From: Robinsoniella sp.
GTDB taxonomy: Bacteria > Bacillota > Clostridia > Lachnospirales > Lachnospiraceae
Assembly (NCBI GenBank): GCA_023664735.1
Contig: JAMPFB010000003.1
Location: 1 to 64,000 of the forward strand
Reading direction: 5' to 3'
Length of the DNA stretch: 64,000 nt
Shown here piece after piece: positions 62,182-64,000 of the stretch. The position numbers were made by a program, and so were the translations under genes. How positions within the stretch are numbered: position 1 is the stretch's first letter; every line of letters starts with the position of its first letter. A model generated the notes under the pieces. It was not told where the DNA came from. It did no database searches and was given only the letters and a program-made list of their open reading frames with translations.

Positions 62182-64000
62182 TTATAAGCGGATTGCAACC
62201 CGGTATTTTTTCAGCCAGAAGTCAATCTGTAAAAGATAAGCTATCATCTGGGGGCCTGCCATAAGCTGGCCATACCAGGGAGAACCATAGTCTTTCGGAT
62301 TTTTTAAGAAGGTTCTGACGCTTTCTTCATCTAAAAAGTGAAGAAGTGGACTGCCCCCATCTAAAATTGCAGTCAGACGGCTTGCCAGCAATTGTTCATA
62401 GGCAGGATGATAGGTTTTGGGATAAGGACTTTTTTTGCGGTATAAGATTTCCTGCGGCAGTAAGTGATTGCTGGACTGGCGCAGGAGATTTTTTACAAGC
62501 CCGTCTTTTGCCTTCATCTCCCAAGGAACATTAAATACATAGGAAACCAAATCCTTGTCTGCAAAGGGAACTCTCGCTTCCAGACCGGAATGCATACTTG
62601 TTCTGTCCATTCGATTTAAAAGAGTCTGCATGAAATAACGAATGTTCAAATAGGCTACCTGCCGCCTGTTTGCTTCCGTCTGCGTGTCGGTTGGAAGAAT
62701 ATTGATTTCACTAATGGATTTATAATAAGCATTTTGCACATAATCGTCCATTTGAACGGCTTCCAATACTTCTTTTTTTAGAAGAGACTGTCTGGGTGCA
62801 AGGGAAGGAGTCCATGGGAAAGTATTGCTTTCTAAAAATTCCGGCTTATGAAACCATGGATAACCGCCAAATACTTCATCAGCGCATTCTCCGGTAAGCA
62901 CTACCTTATGGCTTTTTGCGACCTGACTGCAAAAGTAGAGGAGGGAGGAATCAATATCTGCCATGCAGGGCAGGTCATGGGCGGTTACGGAATCGGATAA
63001 CAAATCTGCCTGAGTCTGGCTGTCGCATTCCAGATAATGATGGATGGAGCCTAAATACTCCACCATTTTATTCACATAAGGCCGGTCCTCAGAGGGCTGG
63101 AAAGCATTTGCCTTAAAATAATCATGGTTATTTTTAAAATCAAAAGAAAAGGTATGGAGTGTTTCCCCCTGTTTTTTTAATTCCTTTGCGGCTATGCTGG
63201 AAACAAGGCTGGAATCAATCCCGCCGGATAAAAATGTACAGACAGGCACATCAGAAACCAGTTGTCCCCTTATGGCATTTTCCACCAGATAGCTGGTTTT
63301 CTCAAGAGTTTCTTCATAGCTGTCTGTGTGTGGTCTGCTTTCTAAGCGAAAATAAGTAGTTTCCTCCAGACCATATTTATTGATTGTAAGATAACAGCCC
63401 GGTTTTACTTCCTTCATTCCCAGAAAAATGCCGCTTCCTACGGAGCGGGCAGGACCAAGGCCAAAAATTTCATTGAATCCGTTTTTATCCAAAATGGCGC
63501 AAACGCCGGGAAAAGCAAAAATAGATTTAAGCTCCGAACTAAAAAGCAAAGTGCCATTATGAATCGTATAAAACAGTGGTTTAACCCCGAAAAAGTCCCG
63601 GAATAAGTAACAGGTTTCATGAGCCTCATCGTAAATGGCAAAAGCAAAAATTCCATTTAGACGGTTTACAAAGGGCGCACCATATTCCAAAAAACCGGTT
63701 AAGATTACCTCTGTGTCCGAAGTGGTGGAAAAATGGTGTCCTGCTTCTGTCAGTTCCTTTCTAAGCTGCTTGTAATTGTATATTTCTCCATTGTATACAA
63801 TATGGCATCTGCCGCCCTGATACTCCTTTGTCATGGGCTGGCTGCCGGTCTCCAAATCAATAATGGAAAGCCGGCTGTGGGTAAGCCCGCATATATTACT
63901 TAGAAAAATCCCCTGTCCGTCAGGTCCCCGGTGGGTAATCGCCTGATTCATCTTTTGGAGGATATACTTATAATCAGCCTCTTTCGATAAAAAAGAAGCC
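62182..64000 (-). CDS. asnB: Asparagine synthetase (glutamine-hydrolysing), N-terminus off window
   Basis: The frame continues past the internal Met at 63951 to the window edge (upstream codons read SKEADYKYILQKMNQAITHRG), so the first residues with the catalytic Cys2 lie outside. The glutaminase part has HRGPDGQG, HSRLSIIDLETG and VYNGEIYNY. The synthetase part has FLSGGIDSSLVSS (ATP loop) and TGECADEVFGGYPWF. It makes asparagine from aspartate, ATP and glutamine. About 606 residues are visible; the full length is probably near 615-625. Confidence 0.93.
   Translation of the reverse strand, partial: ASFLSKEADYKYILQKMNQAITHRGPDGQGIFLSNICGLTHSRLSIIDLETGSQPMTKEYQGGRCHIVYNGEIYNYKQLRKELTEAGHHFSTTSDTEVILTGFLEYGAPFVNRLNGIFAFAIYDEAHETCYLFRDFFGVKPLFYTIHNGTLLFSSELKSIFAFPGVCAILDKNGFNEIFGLGPARSVGSGIFLGMKEVKPGCYLTINKYGLEETTYFRLESRPHTDSYEETLEKTSYLVENAIRGQLVSDVPVCTFLSGGIDSSLVSSIAAKELKKQGETLHTFSFDFKNNHDYFKANAFQPSEDRPYVNKMVEYLGSIHHYLECDSQTQADLLSDSVTAHDLPCMADIDSSLLYFCSQVAKSHKVVLTGECADEVFGGYPWFHKPEFLESNTFPWTPSLAPRQSLLKKEVLEAVQMDDYVQNAYYKSISEINILPTDTQTEANRRQVAYLNIRYFMQTLLNRMDRTSMHSGLEARVPFADKDLVSYVFNVPWEMKAKDGLVKNLLRQSSNHLLPQEILYRKKSPYPKTYHPAYEQLLASRLTAILDGGSPLLHFLDEESVRTFLKNPKDYGSPWYGQLMAGPQMIAYLLQIDFWLKKYRVAIRL

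Overview
The window looks like a low-GC Gram-positive chromosome from a spore-forming Clostridia, most likely Lachnospiraceae. The evidence is strong purine-rich ribosome sites, a single-chain 1258-residue PurL, the DapL route to lysine, dipicolinate synthase genes (dpaA, dpaB), a PdaB-like polysaccharide deacetylase, and CxxC-repeat/Big_2 surface proteins. I cannot name the species from sequence alone.

Region 1 (about 379-27517) is a 27.1-kb integrative mobilizable element that splits a PdaB-like deacetylase gene. The 3' part of that gene is at 141-385 and the 5' part at 27511-28085, both on the minus strand. A 7-bp direct repeat, TCCACAT, marks both junctions, and rejoining the element ends gives an attP with 9-bp inverted arms. 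The element carries a large serine recombinase, a MobC-like protein and a MOBP relaxase fused to Sel1 repeats. It also has ParA/ParB, an iteron-like array, topoisomerase III, a nucleoid-associated protein and a small regulator. No VirB4, VirD4 or other type IV secretion genes are visible, so it probably depends on a helper for transfer.

The accessory load of the element is the most interesting part. (a) A three-gene operon, 11114-13451, encodes an RNase HI with an N-terminal viroplasmin-like domain and a novel C-terminal extension, an RnlA-family HEPN toxin, and its RnlB antitoxin. In E. coli RNase HI activates RnlA against phage; here it is encoded with the toxin. (b) Seven tiny membrane-peptide genes look like type I toxin-antitoxin modules. 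Six have a convergent antisense promoter with 17-bp spacing, and most have a Shine-Dalgarno-sequestering hairpin. (c) Other items are a NERD nuclease-like protein, a large UPF1-like helicase with a frame break, a candidate structured RNA at 13540-13702, two copies (one decayed) of a Big_2-transglutaminase surface protein, and an IS256-like insertion sequence.

Region 2 (28-38 kb) is chromosomal: a large acidic surface protein, a GT-C-like membrane protein, hisC-like aminotransferase, a methyltransferase, hslO (Hsp33) and nadE. Two long palindromic elements (37614-38033) follow; they have unrelated stems but a conserved structured loop.

Region 3 (38-50 kb) contains a secreted CxxC/Big_2 protein and glnA with a dual-hexaloop ANTAR leader and an adjacent ANTAR protein. 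It continues with dapF, dapL, an ECF sigma/anti-sigma/VWA lipoprotein operon, and a LysR regulator divergent from a small helical protein and an alpha/beta hydrolase.

Region 4 (50.5-64 kb) has a BlaI/BlaR1-type pair between two inverted copies of a second palindromic element, an A-rich non-coding stretch and purL. It ends with a zinc-ribbon protein, an Rpn-family nuclease, dpaA-dpaB and an asparagine synthetase that runs off the window edge.
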